DNA of 36,295 nt from contig CAMDKS010000031.1 of NCBI GenBank assembly GCA_945900755.1, positions 1-36,295 of the forward strand. The letters run 5' to 3'. Both the position numbers and the translations under genes were made by a program. Below, in pieces: positions 7,994 through 19,476 of the stretch (the first letter of the stretch is position 1; every line of letters starts with the position of its first letter). A model generated the notes under the pieces. That model made no database searches, was not told the origin of the DNA, and worked only from the letters and a program-made list of their open reading frames with translations. The stretch is from Bdellovibrio sp. ZAP7. GTDB lineage: Bacteria > Bdellovibrionota_B > Oligoflexia > Oligoflexales > RGVZ01.

Positions 7994-8050
7994 TAGCATC
8001 CGCCTGAAAACTACAGTATTTAACCTACAGGGGATAAATCGATGAGTTAT
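7994..8050 (+). repeat. 57-bp dispersed repeat, copy 1
   Basis: This stretch matches 33283-33339 at 52 of 57 positions in the same orientation. It contains CTACAG twice, 14 bp apart. Copy 1 also takes part in an 8-bp inverted repeat (CTGTAGTT 7974-7981 with AACTACAG 8009-8016) that copy 2 lacks. Both copies border ATPase loci. It carries no gene. Confidence 0.85.
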
Positions 8051-8123
8051 CTATATTCGCCGAGATCCTTCGCCTTCGGCTCTGGACACGTCACTGGCGC
8101 TTTCACGCAAGATGGAACAAGGA

Positions 8124-8153
8124 TTGCTTATTGCGTGCGAATCCGTTTATAAT
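8124..8153 (+). promoter_or_regulatory. Candidate sigma-70 promoter for aqpZ
   Basis: TTGCTT (8124-8129) and a perfect TATAAT (8148-8153) are separated by 18 bp, about 80 bp before the aqpZ start. The rest of 8051-8232 holds no gene. Confidence 0.45.
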
Positions 8154-8232
8154 CCCGGCGGCACCTTGGATAGACTATCTATTCAAAGCTGATGTTAATT
8201 TATTCTTAAACAATTAATTATTTGGAGTATTT

Positions 8233-8928
8233 ATGAAATTATCAAAGCGCCTTTCTGCTGAAGCATTGGGAACTATGTGGCTGGTACTCGGTGGGTGTGG
8301 AAGTGCTGTATTGGCAGCAGCCTTTCCTTCGTTAGGAATTGGGTTTGCGGGTGTATCGCTCGCGTTTGGACTAACCGTCCTGACCATGGCCTATGCGATC
8401 GGCCCTATCTCAGGATGCCATTTAAATCCTGCCGTTTCCATTGGCCTATGTGTAGGCAAGCGATTTCCTAAGAATGAAGTAGGCCCATACATCATCGCTC
8501 AAGTCCTAGGCGCAACAATCGGAGCGACCATTTTGTGGTGTATTGCTAGCGGCGGCCCAAACTTTGATTTGTCAGCTGGCTTTGCCTCCAATGGTTATGG
8601 CGAGCATTCGCCAGGGATGTTTTCGATGCAGGCTGCATTTGTCTGTGAATTTATTATGACATTTATGTTTCTAATCATTATTCTTGGCGCCACCCATAAA
8701 AAGGCTGCTGCTGGATTTGCACCAATAGCCATTGGACTAGGCCTAACTCTCATTCATTTAATTAGTATTCCAGTCACAAATACTTCCGTAAATCCTGCAC
8801 GAAGTACCAGCCAAGCTTTGTTTGCTCAGGGATGGGCGATCGAACAACTGTGGCTATTTTGGGTCGCACCGGTTGCTGGCGCAATCCTCGCAGGCATCGT
8901 TTTTAATTGGTTAAGTTCAGAAGAATAA
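8233..8928 (+). CDS. aqpZ: Aquaporin Z
   Basis: This is a major intrinsic protein of the inner membrane that conducts water. Both NPA boxes are present: HLNPAVS (Asn65) and SVNPARS (Asn187). His175 and Arg190 are placed as in the narrow selectivity filter of water-specific AqpZ rather than glycerol facilitators. The length (231 aa) matches AqpZ, and six hydrophobic segments are evident. GGAG lies six bases before the ATG. It stands alone, with a promoter-like sequence upstream and a strong terminator downstream. A role in osmotic response is inferred from the family. Confidence 0.95.
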   Translation: MKLSKRLSAEALGTMWLVLGGCGSAVLAAAFPSLGIGFAGVSLAFGLTVLTMAYAIGPISGCHLNPAVSIGLCVGKRFPKNEVGPYIIAQVLGATIGATILWCIASGGPNFDLSAGFASNGYGEHSPGMFSMQAAFVCEFIMTFMFLIIILGATHKKAAAGFAPIAIGLGLTLIHLISIPVTNTSVNPARSTSQALFAQGWAIEQLWLFWVAPVAGAILAGIVFNWLSSEE

Positions 8929-8941
8929 TAAACACTAAAAC

Positions 8942-8990
8942 AAAAAACGAGATCTCGGCGCTTCATGATTCTGCCGAGATCTCGTTTTTT
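8942..8990. terminator. Perfect bidirectional terminator
   Basis: Two 18-bp arms (8942-8959 and 8973-8990) pair perfectly around a 13-nt loop. The outer six bases of the arms are A on one side and T on the other, so the hairpin has a U-tract in both directions. It separates aqpZ from the convergent minus-strand run that ends at 9009. Confidence 0.93.
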
Positions 8991-9008
8991 AACCTTGAGA
9001 ACGCAATC

Positions 9009-9680
9009 CTAGATCCTAGGGGCACACACTGGCGGTAGCGCCAATGGTATTGTGCATCCCGTTGTCAATAAACACATCCACATGCTGACGTTTGCGCAGT
9101 TATTATTGACACTATTAGGCGGTATCACAGAGCCACCACTTTTTTGACAAAATCCGTTTATCCACGAGCATGTCCCAGTGCAACTTGTCTGAACTTTGAT
9201 TGACTCACAGCTGTTGCTTCCTCCGTTGATATTGCCTATTGCTTGACACTCCCCGGTTGCTCCCCACTCACAAGTTGTGGGACAATCTGTTTTTTGAATA
9301 TAGGCACGACAATACTCAGGCGAGCCAATAGTTGGAGGATTGATCTGAGAATTGGATGAATCCTTCAATGGCACACAATTCACATTCTCCCATCGACACG
9401 AACTGTTACACGTTGTCTCCTTAAACTTAGCGCAATAAGAAGCCGTTCCCGAGCACTGGGAGCCGATCATTGTACAATCAGGCAATGATGAGCATTGCTC
9501 CTTATTAGTCTTTTCCGAGCACTTCGCGTCTATGGCACCCTGCCTTCCCGGGTCATTGGAGGCTGTTTCTGGTTTACAACCAAACGTCCCACTTACCAGT
9601 ACGATTGCGACGCAAAAAGCCATGACACATGAGGTCGGCTTGAATGAGCCCATAGATCTTAAAACATGCGAAATTTTCAT
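9009..9680 (-). CDS. Cysteine-module lipoprotein, family unknown
   Basis: The signal peptide ends in a lipobox-like GTFGC (Cys35), so the protein is probably exported and lipidated, although the lipobox is weak at two positions. The mature part is five successive four-cysteine modules of roughly C-x7/8-C-x3/5-C-x6/7-C: 20 cysteines, with a Trp two residues after the third cysteine in one module and one residue after it in two others. Linkers are Ser/Asn/Gly-rich. This looks like a small disulfide-rich repeat protein of the cell surface. GGAGG seven bases upstream supports the ATG at 9680 over the one at 9701. It follows the fumarase gene by 21 bp, so it may share its transcript. The function is not recognised. 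Confidence 0.8.
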   Translation of the reverse strand: MKISHVLRSMGSFKPTSCVMAFCVAIVLVSGTFGCKPETASNDPGRQGAIDAKCSEKTNKEQCSSLPDCTMIGSQCSGTASYCAKFKETTCNSSCRWENVNCVPLKDSSNSQINPPTIGSPEYCRAYIQKTDCPTTCEWGATGECQAIGNINGGSNSCESIKVQTSCTGTCSWINGFCQKSGGSVIPPNSVNNNCANVSMWMCLLTTGCTIPLALPPVCAPRI

Positions 9681-9701
9681 GTGCAAGCCTCCTTTTTCCA
9701 A

Positions 9702-11333
9702 TTATTCTTCGCCGCCACGGCCACCAAAAAAGTCGTTTCCTTTATTATCGACAATGACAAACGCAGGAAAATTCTTTACTTCAATCTTCCAAACCGCTTC
9801 CATTCCTAGTTCTTTAAATTCTATCTGCTCTACCTTGGTAATGCAATCTCGGCCAAGTCGCGCGGCTGGTCCACCAATGCTTCCTAGATAAAATCCCCCA
9901 TATTTCTTGCAAGCGTCGGTCACCTCCTGTGTCCGATTCCCCTTACCTAACATCACCATAGAGCCTCCTGCCGCTTGAAACTTAGCAACATAGGGATCCA
10001 TTCTTTGGGAGGTCGTCGGCCCGAAACTACCTGACGCGAAACCTTCTGGAGTTTTGGCCGGACCGGCATAGTAAACAGGAAACTGCTTAAAATAATCAGG
10101 CAGCCCCGCTCCCGATTCCATAATTTCAAGAATTTTTGCGTGGGCGATATCGCGAGCCACAATCAATGGTCCATTGAGCATGAGCCGAGTGGCTACCGGT
10201 AATTTATCAAGGACTGCAAGAAGCTCTTTCATAGGTCGATTTAAATCGACGTAAACCGCTCCATTTGCTTCGGGTGTGGCCGCGCCGGCCTGAGCACTGT
10301 CAGGTAAAAACTGCGCCGGATCAATTTCAAGAACTTCTAAAAAAGCCCCATCCTTCGTGATTTTAGCCTTCACTTGCCGATCGGCAGAACACGAAACCCC
10401 AATACCTATGGGGCACGAAGCTCCGTGACGCGGAAGGCGAATGACCCGAACATCGTGTACAAAGTATTTTCCGCCAAACTGAGCACCAATTTTGCTTTCA
10501 CGGGCCCACTGCTCGACCAGCCCCTCCATTTCAATATCGCGAAAGGCTCGACCTGCAGCGTTACCCGAAGTTGGAAGTTTGTCATAGTACCCACAAGATC
10601 CTAGCTTGACGGTCTTTAGATTCATCTCTGCCGAGGTTCCTCCAATGACTAGGGACAAGTGGTAGGGCGGACAGGCAGCCGTTCCTAAGCCTCCTAAGGC
10701 CTCCTTAACAAAGGTTTCCATGGATTTCGGATTTAATACTGATTTTGTTTTTTGATAAATATAACTTTTATTGGCACTACCGCCACCTTTTGCGATGTAC
10801 AAAAACTCATACTTATTCCCAGGCTGTGCGTACAAATCGATTTGGGCTGGCAGGTTTGTACCCGTGTTTTTTTCCTCAAACATTGTGAGGGGCGCCAATT
10901 GAGAGTAGCGAAGATTTCGGCGGAGGTAACAGTCAAAAATACCTTGGCTAATCGGTACCTCATCATTGACGCCTGTATAAACATCCTCGCCCTTCTTACC
11001 CATGACGATGGCCGTGCCGGTATCCTGACACGAAGGAAAAATTCGCTCGGCGGCAATCACAGCATTTTTTAGGAGCTCGGTGGCGACAAAACAGTCGTTT
11101 TTCGACGCCTCAGGATCTTTTAATATCTTCGCCAATTTTTCCAAATGGGCGGTTCGCAACAAATGCGACACGTCGTCGAAGGCGACATCGGTAAGTTTGG
11201 TGATGGTTTCAGGTGCGATTGTTAGGATTTCGCGCCCAGCAACCTTTTCAACCTTGATGCCCTCTTTAGTTATAAGGCGGTACTTGGTTGAATCCTCTGA
11301 CTTCTCAAAAATTGGCTGATAGGAAAATGCCAT
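9702..11333 (-). CDS. fumA: Fumarate hydratase, class I ([4Fe-4S])
   Basis: This enzyme interconverts fumarate and malate in the TCA cycle, using an oxygen-sensitive [4Fe-4S] cluster. The three likely cluster cysteines are Cys102 (FPSCQDTG), Cys221 (TAACPPYH) and Cys315 (GVSCSADR). Their spacings of 119 and 94 residues equal those of E. coli FumA (105/224/318). At 543 aa it is the single-chain form with both alpha and beta parts; the beta part includes [12 protein letters not shown]. It lies 56 bp downstream of leuS on the same strand. Its cluster would come from the Suf system encoded at 22.6-29.2 kb. FumA and FumB cannot be told apart from sequence alone. Confidence 0.95.
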   Translation of the reverse strand: MAFSYQPIFEKSEDSTKYRLITKEGIKVEKVAGREILTIAPETITKLTDVAFDDVSHLLRTAHLEKLAKILKDPEASKNDCFVATELLKNAVIAAERIFPSCQDTGTAIVMGKKGEDVYTGVNDEVPISQGIFDCYLRRNLRYSQLAPLTMFEEKNTGTNLPAQIDLYAQPGNKYEFLYIAKGGGSANKSYIYQKTKSVLNPKSMETFVKEALGGLGTAACPPYHLSLVIGGTSAEMNLKTVKLGSCGYYDKLPTSGNAAGRAFRDIEMEGLVEQWARESKIGAQFGGKYFVHDVRVIRLPRHGASCPIGIGVSCSADRQVKAKITKDGAFLEVLEIDPAQFLPDSAQAGAATPEANGAVYVDLNRPMKELLAVLDKLPVATRLMLNGPLIVARDIAHAKILEIMESGAGLPDYFKQFPVYYAGPAKTPEGFASGSFGPTTSQRMDPYVAKFQAAGGSMVMLGKGNRTQEVTDACKKYGGFYLGSIGGPAARLGRDCITKVEQIEFKELGMEAVWKIEVKNFPAFVIVDNKGNDFFGGRGGEE

Positions 11334-11389
11334 GGACGACGAACCTCGCTAATGATTTATTTACAATAATCATAGCATACATGGTCGCA

Positions 11390-13921
11390 TCAATTGGCTA
11401 CAAAGTTCACAATCTTACCCGCAACGTAAACTTCCTTGCGAATCGTCTTGCCCTCAATATTACGTTGAACACCCTCAAGAGCGCGAGCTGCAGCCAAGAC
11501 TTCCTCTTGGGTGGCTGTTTTTGTGACCTCTAGGGTACCGCGCAATTTTCCGTTCACTTGAATGGAGACAATGATCGTATCGTCCACGACTAAGGCTGCA
11601 TCAAACTTTGGCCACGCCACGTAAGCGAGTGTTGTTTGATGTCCCATGCGGTTCCATAATTCTTCGGCGATATGGGGCGCAAACGGACTTAGCAGCAACA
11701 CGAATGCCTCGCAGAGTTCCTGGGACAAATGGGTTTCTTTGTAACAGGCGTTAACGAATTCCATCATCGCAGAAATCGCGGTGTTGTAGCTCATGGCTTC
11801 GATATCATCGGTAACTTTTTTGATTGTTTTATGGAGAACTTTTGTCAGCTCAGGAGAAACACCCGTGGGCGCAAATTTTTTAGCATCACCAAATTTGAAG
11901 GCTCCGGCATCGTCCAAAAATAAGCGCCAAGCCCGGCCCAAGAATCTGTGACAGCCAACAATTCCTGCCGTCTGCCAGGGCTTAGTTTGAGTTAGTGGAC
12001 CCATAAACATTTCATAGAGGCGTAGGGAATCGGCACCAAAGTCCCGCACAACGTCATCTGGACTCACGACATTGCCCCGTGATTTAGACATTTTCTCGCC
12101 ATTTTCTCCGAGAATCATGCCTTGGTTAACCAATTTGTGAAACGGCTCTTTAGTGCTAACGACGCCACAGTCAAACAAGACTTTATGCCAGAAACGTGCA
12201 TACAAGAGATGCAAAACCGCGTGCTCCGCACCACCGACGTAAAGATCGACCGGCATCCAGTAGTCTTGATTTTCTTTGCTAAATGGCTCTTTGGTGTTTT
12301 TTGGATCGATGAATCTCAAGTAATACCAACACGATCCCGCCCACTGCGGCATAGTATTGGTTTCTCGTTTATAAGATTTTCCGTCTTTGTTTACGGCAAT
12401 CCAATCCGTCGCTTTACTTAAAACGGACTCGGGCGTACCGCTTGGCTTAAAGTCGTCAAGCTCCGGCAACAAAATTGGCAAATCACTGATATCCACAGCT
12501 CGCACGTTGCCATCTGGATCGTGAAGCACTGGAAACGGTTCGCCCCAATAGCGTTGGCGACTGAACAACCAGTCACGAAGTTTATAGGTCGTTTTTTTGC
12601 GGCCAAGTTTTTTATCTTCTAGCCACTGATTCATTGCGACGATGGCGTCCACTTTATTTTTTCCGTTCAAAAATCCAGAATTCATCAGCACGCCATCACC
12701 AGTGTGAGCTTGCACAGTAATATCTGCTTCTTCACCACCCGATAGCACTCGTAGAATCGGGATACTGAATTTTTTAGCAAATTGGTGATCCCGTTCATCG
12801 TGACCAGGGACAGCCATAATTGCACCGAGGCCGTAGTTGACCAACACATAGTCGGCGACCCATATTTGGATTTTTTCACCGTTTACAGGATTGATGGCAT
12901 ACGCACCAGTGAACACACCCGTCTTATCTTTGCTCTGGGCGGAACGGTCTAAATCACTGCGATTTTTTGCTATTTGCACGTATTCGGTTACCGCTTTTTT
13001 TTGTGCGGCTGAGAGAATGGACATCACTAAAGCATGTTCTGGGGCCAGCACGCAAAATGTCGCGCCAAATAGAGTATCTGGACGAGTTGTAAATACCTCA
13101 AAAGACTTTCCCAGATGACCCTCGACGTCAAATCGCACCTCAGCACCAATAGACTTCCCAATCCAATGGCGCTGCATATCCTTAATGGATTCAGGCCAAT
13201 CGACCAACGCCAAATCATCTATTAGTCGGTCAGCGTATTCCGTGATTTTCAAAACCCACTGGCGCAAAGGCCTGCGTTCTACAGGATGGTCGCCACGCTC
13301 TGATTTACCATCGATAACCTCCTCATTGGCCAACACGGTTCCGAGGGCTGGACACCAGTTTACGGGGGCAAAACTTTCGTAAGCAAGGCCACGCTCAAAT
13401 AATTTGAGAAAAATCCACTGCGTCCATTTATAGTATTCAGGATCAGTGGTATTTACTTCTCCATCCCAGTCATAACTAAAACCAAGATTTTTTAATTGCT
13501 CTCTAAACCGATTAATGTTTTTGGCGGTGGTTACGGCCGGATGAGTTCCAGTTTGAATGGCATACTGCTCAGCTGGGAGTCCAAAAGCGTCCCAACCCAT
13601 TGGATGCAGGACGTTGAATCCACGCATGCGCTTAAATCGGGCGGTAATATCCGTGGCGGTATAACCTTCAGGATGACCCACATGCAAACCCTCGCCAGAC
13701 GGATAGGGAAACATATCAAGAGCGTAGTACTTTGGTTTAGTTTTATCGGGCTTGGGGGTCTTAAATGTTTTGTTGGTGACCCAATAGTTCTGCCATTTTT
13801 TTTCCATCTCTGCGGGTGCGTACTCGTTACCAGCCTTGACGCCGGGCTCAGCTTTAACATCGGATTTTATATCATTTTTTTGATTTGCTTTGGAATCTGT
13901 CATCTTTGGGCCTGTGCTCAT
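11390..13921 (-). CDS. leuS: Leucyl-tRNA synthetase
   Basis: A class I aminoacyl-tRNA synthetase that charges tRNA-Leu. It has the HIGH-type motif in [16 protein letters not shown] (His80-His83) and KMSKSRGN near residue 609. The connective editing domain lies between them (about 240-430), and the anticodon-binding and C-terminal domains follow. The 843-residue length is typical. The first 30 or so residues are a charged, Lys/Asp-rich extension ahead of the usual start of the fold at [14 protein letters not shown]. An ATG at codon 7 could also be used. AGGA lies about eight bases upstream of 13921. The gene follows nadK by 15 bp, suggesting cotranscription. Confidence 0.97.
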   Translation of the reverse strand: MSTGPKMTDSKANQKNDIKSDVKAEPGVKAGNEYAPAEMEKKWQNYWVTNKTFKTPKPDKTKPKYYALDMFPYPSGEGLHVGHPEGYTATDITARFKRMRGFNVLHPMGWDAFGLPAEQYAIQTGTHPAVTTAKNINRFREQLKNLGFSYDWDGEVNTTDPEYYKWTQWIFLKLFERGLAYESFAPVNWCPALGTVLANEEVIDGKSERGDHPVERRPLRQWVLKITEYADRLIDDLALVDWPESIKDMQRHWIGKSIGAEVRFDVEGHLGKSFEVFTTRPDTLFGATFCVLAPEHALVMSILSAAQKKAVTEYVQIAKNRSDLDRSAQSKDKTGVFTGAYAINPVNGEKIQIWVADYVLVNYGLGAIMAVPGHDERDHQFAKKFSIPILRVLSGGEEADITVQAHTGDGVLMNSGFLNGKNKVDAIVAMNQWLEDKKLGRKKTTYKLRDWLFSRQRYWGEPFPVLHDPDGNVRAVDISDLPILLPELDDFKPSGTPESVLSKATDWIAVNKDGKSYKRETNTMPQWAGSCWYYLRFIDPKNTKEPFSKENQDYWMPVDLYVGGAEHAVLHLLYARFWHKVLFDCGVVSTKEPFHKLVNQGMILGENGEKMSKSRGNVVSPDDVVRDFGADSLRLYEMFMGPLTQTKPWQTAGIVGCHRFLGRAWRLFLDDAGAFKFGDAKKFAPTGVSPELTKVLHKTIKKVTDDIEAMSYNTAISAMMEFVNACYKETHLSQELCEAFVLLLSPFAPHIAEELWNRMGHQTTLAYVAWPKFDAALVVDDTIIVSIQVNGKLRGTLEVTKTATQEEVLAAARALEGVQRNIEGKTIRKEVYVAGKIVNFVAN

Positions 13922-13936
13922 TATTCTAGTCCTATT

Positions 13937-14818
13937 CTATCCCTGCGCGATCTTGACACATGGGGCTCGATGAAACTCTACTTTGTCGCCCCACTCTATT
14001 TGCATAATACCACGACTTCCATCGGCCGCAATGATGGCTTTTTCACATCGATTTTCAATCACTAAGGCTCGCTCATCAGGATCAAAGAAACCCGAAACCA
14101 AATGAACATTTTTACCTGGCGCACGATATATTTCTCGGACTACAAATTGAAAACTCCTCTCCTCACGAGGCATAATCACACCACCTGCCGCACAAATTCC
14201 AGCGGTACTTCCAAGAGCGGTACTAATCCACATCCCAGAACTTTTATGCTCCTCGCAACGATTTCCAAGATTCAATCGATAGCGCGTAGTCGCGGCAGGA
14301 TTAGCGTTGGAATAAAGAAAATCATTTAGTGCTGGGGGAGAAAAACGTGCGGCTGAACCGTCTGCGGGGGTAATTTTCGCTCGCAAACGACAAGCCTCCG
14401 TGAACTTCATATCACCCTTAACAAGACTTTGAACCATCGACTCCAACCGCTCAATACCGCCCACACATAAATACCCGACACTGGTGCCCGAAGAACGTAT
14501 GCCGACCAACTTAATCTTAGCTGACTCAACCCGGTGACTCGCTGACAGCAGAGCTCCATCTCCGCCGAGAGTCATCATAATTTCCGTATCGTCATCGGGA
14601 CGCCAGCTCTCGTCATCCACACTCAGCGTGCGAAACGGCAAGCCATGATCCTTTAGAATTTTTTGAGCCTGGGCCACAGACGCTAAATGATCTGCGTGTG
14701 CCAATTTAATCTGATTAATATCAGATTCAGGCAAAGCGCCATTTTGAAATTGAGATTGGTACCATGCACCATGCCAATCCCAAGTCGACGTTTTTGTGAT
14801 GAGGAGAACCGTTGCCAT
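13937..14818 (-). CDS. nadK: NAD kinase
   Basis: It phosphorylates NAD to NADP. Diagnostic motifs are GGDG at residues 85-88 (TLGGDGALL), a catalytic-region LNDFLY in place of the usual NE/D motif, and the glycine-rich GSTAG loop in STALGSTAGICAAGG. At 293 aa it is of normal bacterial size. It starts eight bases after the ppiD-like gene and is followed closely by leuS, so all three should be on one transcript. No strong ribosome site is seen, which fits translational coupling. Confidence 0.9.
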   Translation of the reverse strand: MATVLLITKTSTWDWHGAWYQSQFQNGALPESDINQIKLAHADHLASVAQAQKILKDHGLPFRTLSVDDESWRPDDDTEIMMTLGGDGALLSASHRVESAKIKLVGIRSSGTSVGYLCVGGIERLESMVQSLVKGDMKFTEACRLRAKITPADGSAARFSPPALNDFLYSNANPAATTRYRLNLGNRCEEHKSSGMWISTALGSTAGICAAGGVIMPREERSFQFVVREIYRAPGKNVHLVSGFFDPDERALVIENRCEKAIIAADGSRGIMQIEWGDKVEFHRAPCVKIAQG

Positions 14819-14826
14819 TCTAAATA

Positions 14827-16434
14827 TCAGCCCCCAGCGGCATCGTCGCCAGAAGGTCCGTTTGAAGCCTTGCCAAGTGTCGTATACTCAGGGTTTTCCC
14901 AGATCTTGCCCTTTTCCTCAAGATTTTTGCGAGTGGACAATTGATAAGATTTCAATAGAGCATTGGCGGCTACTGCAGACGAGGTCTTAGCCAGTTCCCT
15001 TAACTTCTTGTCTTCAAGCTTTGACTCATCAGGCACGACACGAGATTTTAATCTTAAAATAAATTTGGTGCCACGCACGTCGAACACCTTGTCAGTGATG
15101 TCACCTACTTTTGCAAGGCGAGCCACCGCATCGACCAAGTCGACACCACCGCCGATGTTTGGCAAACTTGAAGAACCCGAAGCAATGTTGCCTGTAGTCT
15201 CCCATTTTGTATTGAACATCTTCAATTTGTCGTCAATTGATTTTCCAGCCTTAAGGTCCGCCAAAATCCCATCGGCACTTTGCTGAAGCATGGCTGGGGA
15301 GCGTTCTTGTTCTAGTAATTTAGTTGCAATTCCAGTCGTTGCTTGCTCCAACGTCGTGGCATGAGCTTCCTGTTTTTCTTCGACTTTGATGACATGAAAC
15401 CCGAATGGAGATTCGACTACGGCGCTGATTTGACCCGCTTTCATTGCAAAGGCCGCATCAGAAAATTCTTTCGCCATATCTTCGCGCGCAAAAAATCCGA
15501 GATCGCCGCCACGTGTTTTACCTGAAGGCTCGTCAGTAAGTGTGGTTGCCAATTTCGAAAAATCTGCGCCTGCGGCAGAAACTTGTGCTAAGACTGCGGC
15601 AGCCTGTTTTTGTGCGTCGGCTTTGCTCCTTAGCGCACCCACTCCAGAGGCGTTTCGTGCTCCAGTATAGCCTATGAGAATATGCCGAGCCTTCACTCGC
15701 TCCTTGGTGTTGTAGTCAGACGGGTGACCCTCAAAATAGGTTTTAACTTTGGCTTTGCCGGCATCATCTAAAAACGTCGTGACGTCCGCTGCGGCCACAG
15801 TAATTTTGACCATGGATGCGTCAATCTTCAAGAAATCGGCCTCCATTTTTGTTTCCTTAAATCGATAATCCAGGGCCGCCGATTTCCGAGAGACGTAGCT
15901 AATTGAACTTACAAACTGTTGGAGCGCTTGTGTCGTCAAACTCCGACGCACGTCACTATTGAACGTGGCTTCGGTGTGTTTGTTCGAACGCAAATAATTC
16001 TCAAACGCTGCGCTACTAAATTTCCCGCTCTCGTCTTGAAAGGCTTTGGCATCACGCAACACTCGCACAACATCATCGTCTTGAGCTTCAATACCTGCAT
16101 TCATTGCAGCTATATTGGAGATCCGTCCTTCGACTAATTGCTGCATAACATATTTTGGAATTTCTCGTTTAATCGACTCAAATCCATCTTGATACTGAGC
16201 CTGCAGACGCTCACTCATGGCTCGGTATGATCGCTGAAATTCTGTTTGCGATATTTTTTCGCCTCCAATTTTAGCGGCACTTCCTGATAGCATCAACGTG
16301 TTACCTTTGGGTGTGCAAATACCGAAAAAGGTCATGGCAACCATTGACAGGCCCAATAATAAATAAGCCCCCGAATTGCGAAACAATTTCTGGCGATCCA
16401 TATCCGATATCGATTTATCTTTCCAACGCAACAT
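14827..16434 (-). CDS. ppiD: PpiD/SurA-type peptidyl-prolyl isomerase chaperone
   Basis: The architecture is that of a membrane-anchored periplasmic folding factor. One transmembrane helix (about residues 22-42) is followed by a SurA_N-like chaperone region, a parvulin domain (about 245-350; ARHILIGY ... GGDLGFF ... ESPFGFHVIKVEE) and a C-terminal helical part. The 535-aa length is slightly below E. coli PpiD (about 620). GGAGG nine bases before the ATG at 16434 supports the start. It is the first gene of the minus-strand run ppiD-nadK-leuS-fum-lipoprotein. The symbol is by architecture; a SurA-like paralog is possible. Confidence 0.85.
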   Translation of the reverse strand: MLRWKDKSISDMDRQKLFRNSGAYLLLGLSMVAMTFFGICTPKGNTLMLSGSAAKIGGEKISQTEFQRSYRAMSERLQAQYQDGFESIKREIPKYVMQQLVEGRISNIAAMNAGIEAQDDDVVRVLRDAKAFQDESGKFSSAAFENYLRSNKHTEATFNSDVRRSLTTQALQQFVSSISYVSRKSAALDYRFKETKMEADFLKIDASMVKITVAAADVTTFLDDAGKAKVKTYFEGHPSDYNTKERVKARHILIGYTGARNASGVGALRSKADAQKQAAAVLAQVSAAGADFSKLATTLTDEPSGKTRGGDLGFFAREDMAKEFSDAAFAMKAGQISAVVESPFGFHVIKVEEKQEAHATTLEQATTGIATKLLEQERSPAMLQQSADGILADLKAGKSIDDKLKMFNTKWETTGNIASGSSSLPNIGGGVDLVDAVARLAKVGDITDKVFDVRGTKFILRLKSRVVPDESKLEDKKLRELAKTSSAVAANALLKSYQLSTRKNLEEKGKIWENPEYTTLGKASNGPSGDDAAGG

Positions 16435-17816
<1,382 letters not shown>

Positions 17817-17847
17817 TCGCTTGGTTACGAATAAAGTTTACGGATAA

Positions 17848-17882
17848 AAAGGTCGAAGCAGTGTATACTTGCTTCGACCTTT
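17848..17882 (+). terminator. Hairpin after mreB
   Basis: A 13-bp perfect stem (17848-17860 with 17870-17882) encloses a 9-nt loop. The A-run before it and the short T-run after it fit an intrinsic terminator or attenuator between mreB and mreC. Confidence 0.75.
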
Positions 17883-17980
17883 ATAATTGTGCCGGCGTGA
17901 GAGATCTCAGATTACCAAGAATTCGACGATGAATTCTTTCGCTCGTTTCGACAACAAAACGACTCAGGAGCTGTGAGAGC

Positions 17981-18886
17981 ATGGAGCTAAATCGAATTCG
18001 CTTTTGGGTGCTGATCTTAGGCATATTTGTCGTCCCACTCCTGTTTTTTTCCACCCAGTTTGCTCCTTGGAGTGACGGCACCATCTCAAGATCTGCCACT
18101 CTCGTTCAAGATATTTCCTATCCCTTTGCCTGGGCGTGGCACGAGACCTCTACCGGCCTTGAAAACAGTTGGGAACGATATTTTAATTTGAGCGGCAAAT
18201 CTCGCGAAAATTCTGTGCTAAAAACTGAAAATGATCAGTTGAAAGCCAGGCTGCTGAACTACGACGAACTCCTCATTGAACTAAATCGATTGCGAAACCT
18301 TTCCGGTTTTTCTCAAGTCATTGCCGATAAATTTGTAACGGCTGAGGTTGTCAGCGGACAACGTGCCTTACCATTTCGAACCATTCGAGTGTCAAAAGGC
18401 AGTGACGCCGGCGTCAAAATCGGAATGCCGGCCATCGCTAGCGCTGGCGCAATTGGGCGCATCATACGCGTGGGCTTATTTTTCTCAGACATCCAACTGC
18501 TCGTCGATTACGATTCGAACATCGATGTATTTGTACAACGCAACCGCATTCGCGGAGTCCTAGGCGGCTATGCCAACGAAAGTTGCCGTCTGCATTTACA
18601 GCGAAGCTCTGAGGTTAGAATTGGCGACACCTTAGCCACTTCAGGCATCGTGGGAAGTTTTCCAAAGGGCATCCCTGTCGGAAAAATTGTACGAATTAGT
18701 TTTGAGTCTGACAATGTAAGCCAAGTGATCACGGTAGCCCCATGGGTGGAGCCCCACCTCATAGAGGAGGTTATTATTTTGTTAAGAGATGATCCGGAAT
18801 TGGCTAGAATTGCTGAGGCAGGAGGCACGGATTGGTTCGATAAATCCATGAACCCCGCTCAAAATGAAAAACGAATCATTAAATAG
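17981..18886 (+). CDS. mreC: Rod-shape protein MreC
   Basis: MreC is a bitopic inner-membrane protein that links MreB to PBP2 in the periplasm. One transmembrane segment near residues 8-25 is followed by a coiled coil (about 68-105, LKTENDQLKARLL...) and the beta-rich MreC core (VSGQRALPFRTIRVSKG ... GMPAIASAGAIGRIIRVG). The length of 301 aa is typical. It opens the mreC-mreD-mrdA-rodA block, with mreD starting 12 bp after its stop. Confidence 0.95.
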   Translation: MELNRIRFWVLILGIFVVPLLFFSTQFAPWSDGTISRSATLVQDISYPFAWAWHETSTGLENSWERYFNLSGKSRENSVLKTENDQLKARLLNYDELLIELNRLRNLSGFSQVIADKFVTAEVVSGQRALPFRTIRVSKGSDAGVKIGMPAIASAGAIGRIIRVGLFFSDIQLLVDYDSNIDVFVQRNRIRGVLGGYANESCRLHLQRSSEVRIGDTLATSGIVGSFPKGIPVGKIVRISFESDNVSQVITVAPWVEPHLIEEVIILLRDDPELARIAEAGGTDWFDKSMNPAQNEKRIIK

Positions 18887-18897
18887 GCCACGAAACA

Positions 18898-19476
18898 GTG
18901 AACATTGATTTTGCAATAGAAACCCCTACTTTCGCCACGTCAGATGAGCAGCGTCGCAGATGGTGGCCTATTCGCCCTTATACGGGATTTTTTTTGGCTG
19001 ACATGCTGTGGCTTATTGTCATTGGAACGATAGATAATCACATCCTTCCGACGCTAACGAGCGGCATCCTGCCATTTTTAATCATGACCCCTTGGCTTGT
19101 TCTTACGTTTGTTGTTGCGCCTGTACCCTGGTCGATCGCCATGCTTCTGGTCGGCTCCCTGATACAAGAAACCAATTCAGGTTGCCCACGAGGCATGTAT
19201 TTGACCGTCTATTGGATTGTATTTGCATTTATAGTACTTTCCAGAAAATTGTTATCGTGGCGGCATGCGGTACCTTGGATCGTTACGTTTTTTATTTCCT
19301 CCTTTTTTATCTCAAGCTTTGAGTCACTTCTTATTTTGATTCGCCAAGACGGCACCCAATTGGACTTCTTCCATTTTTCGAGGCAGTTACTCCGCGTTTG
19401 CCTGTCGGTTATAGTAGGTCTAGGCTTGGCTTATCCTTGGATGATGAGATTCAAAGGAGAGACGGCACCTCCATGA
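18898..19476 (+). CDS. mreD: Rod-shape protein MreD
   Basis: This is a 192-residue polytopic membrane protein with about five hydrophobic segments, in the position of MreD between mreC and mrdA. MreD proteins share little sequence, so the call rests on topology, size and order. It starts at GTG and has a charged N-terminal 25 residues before the first helix. Its last bases overlap the mrdA ATG in an ATGA arrangement, consistent with translational coupling. Confidence 0.85.
   Translation: MNIDFAIETPTFATSDEQRRRWWPIRPYTGFFLADMLWLIVIGTIDNHILPTLTSGILPFLIMTPWLVLTFVVAPVPWSIAMLLVGSLIQETNSGCPRGMYLTVYWIVFAFIVLSRKLLSWRHAVPWIVTFFISSFFISSFESLLILIRQDGTQLDFFHFSRQLLRVCLSVIVGLGLAYPWMMRFKGETAPP

Noticed and set aside
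13496-14065. Plus-strand ORF of 189 codons
   Set aside because: Antisense to leuS and nadK, both of which are certain.
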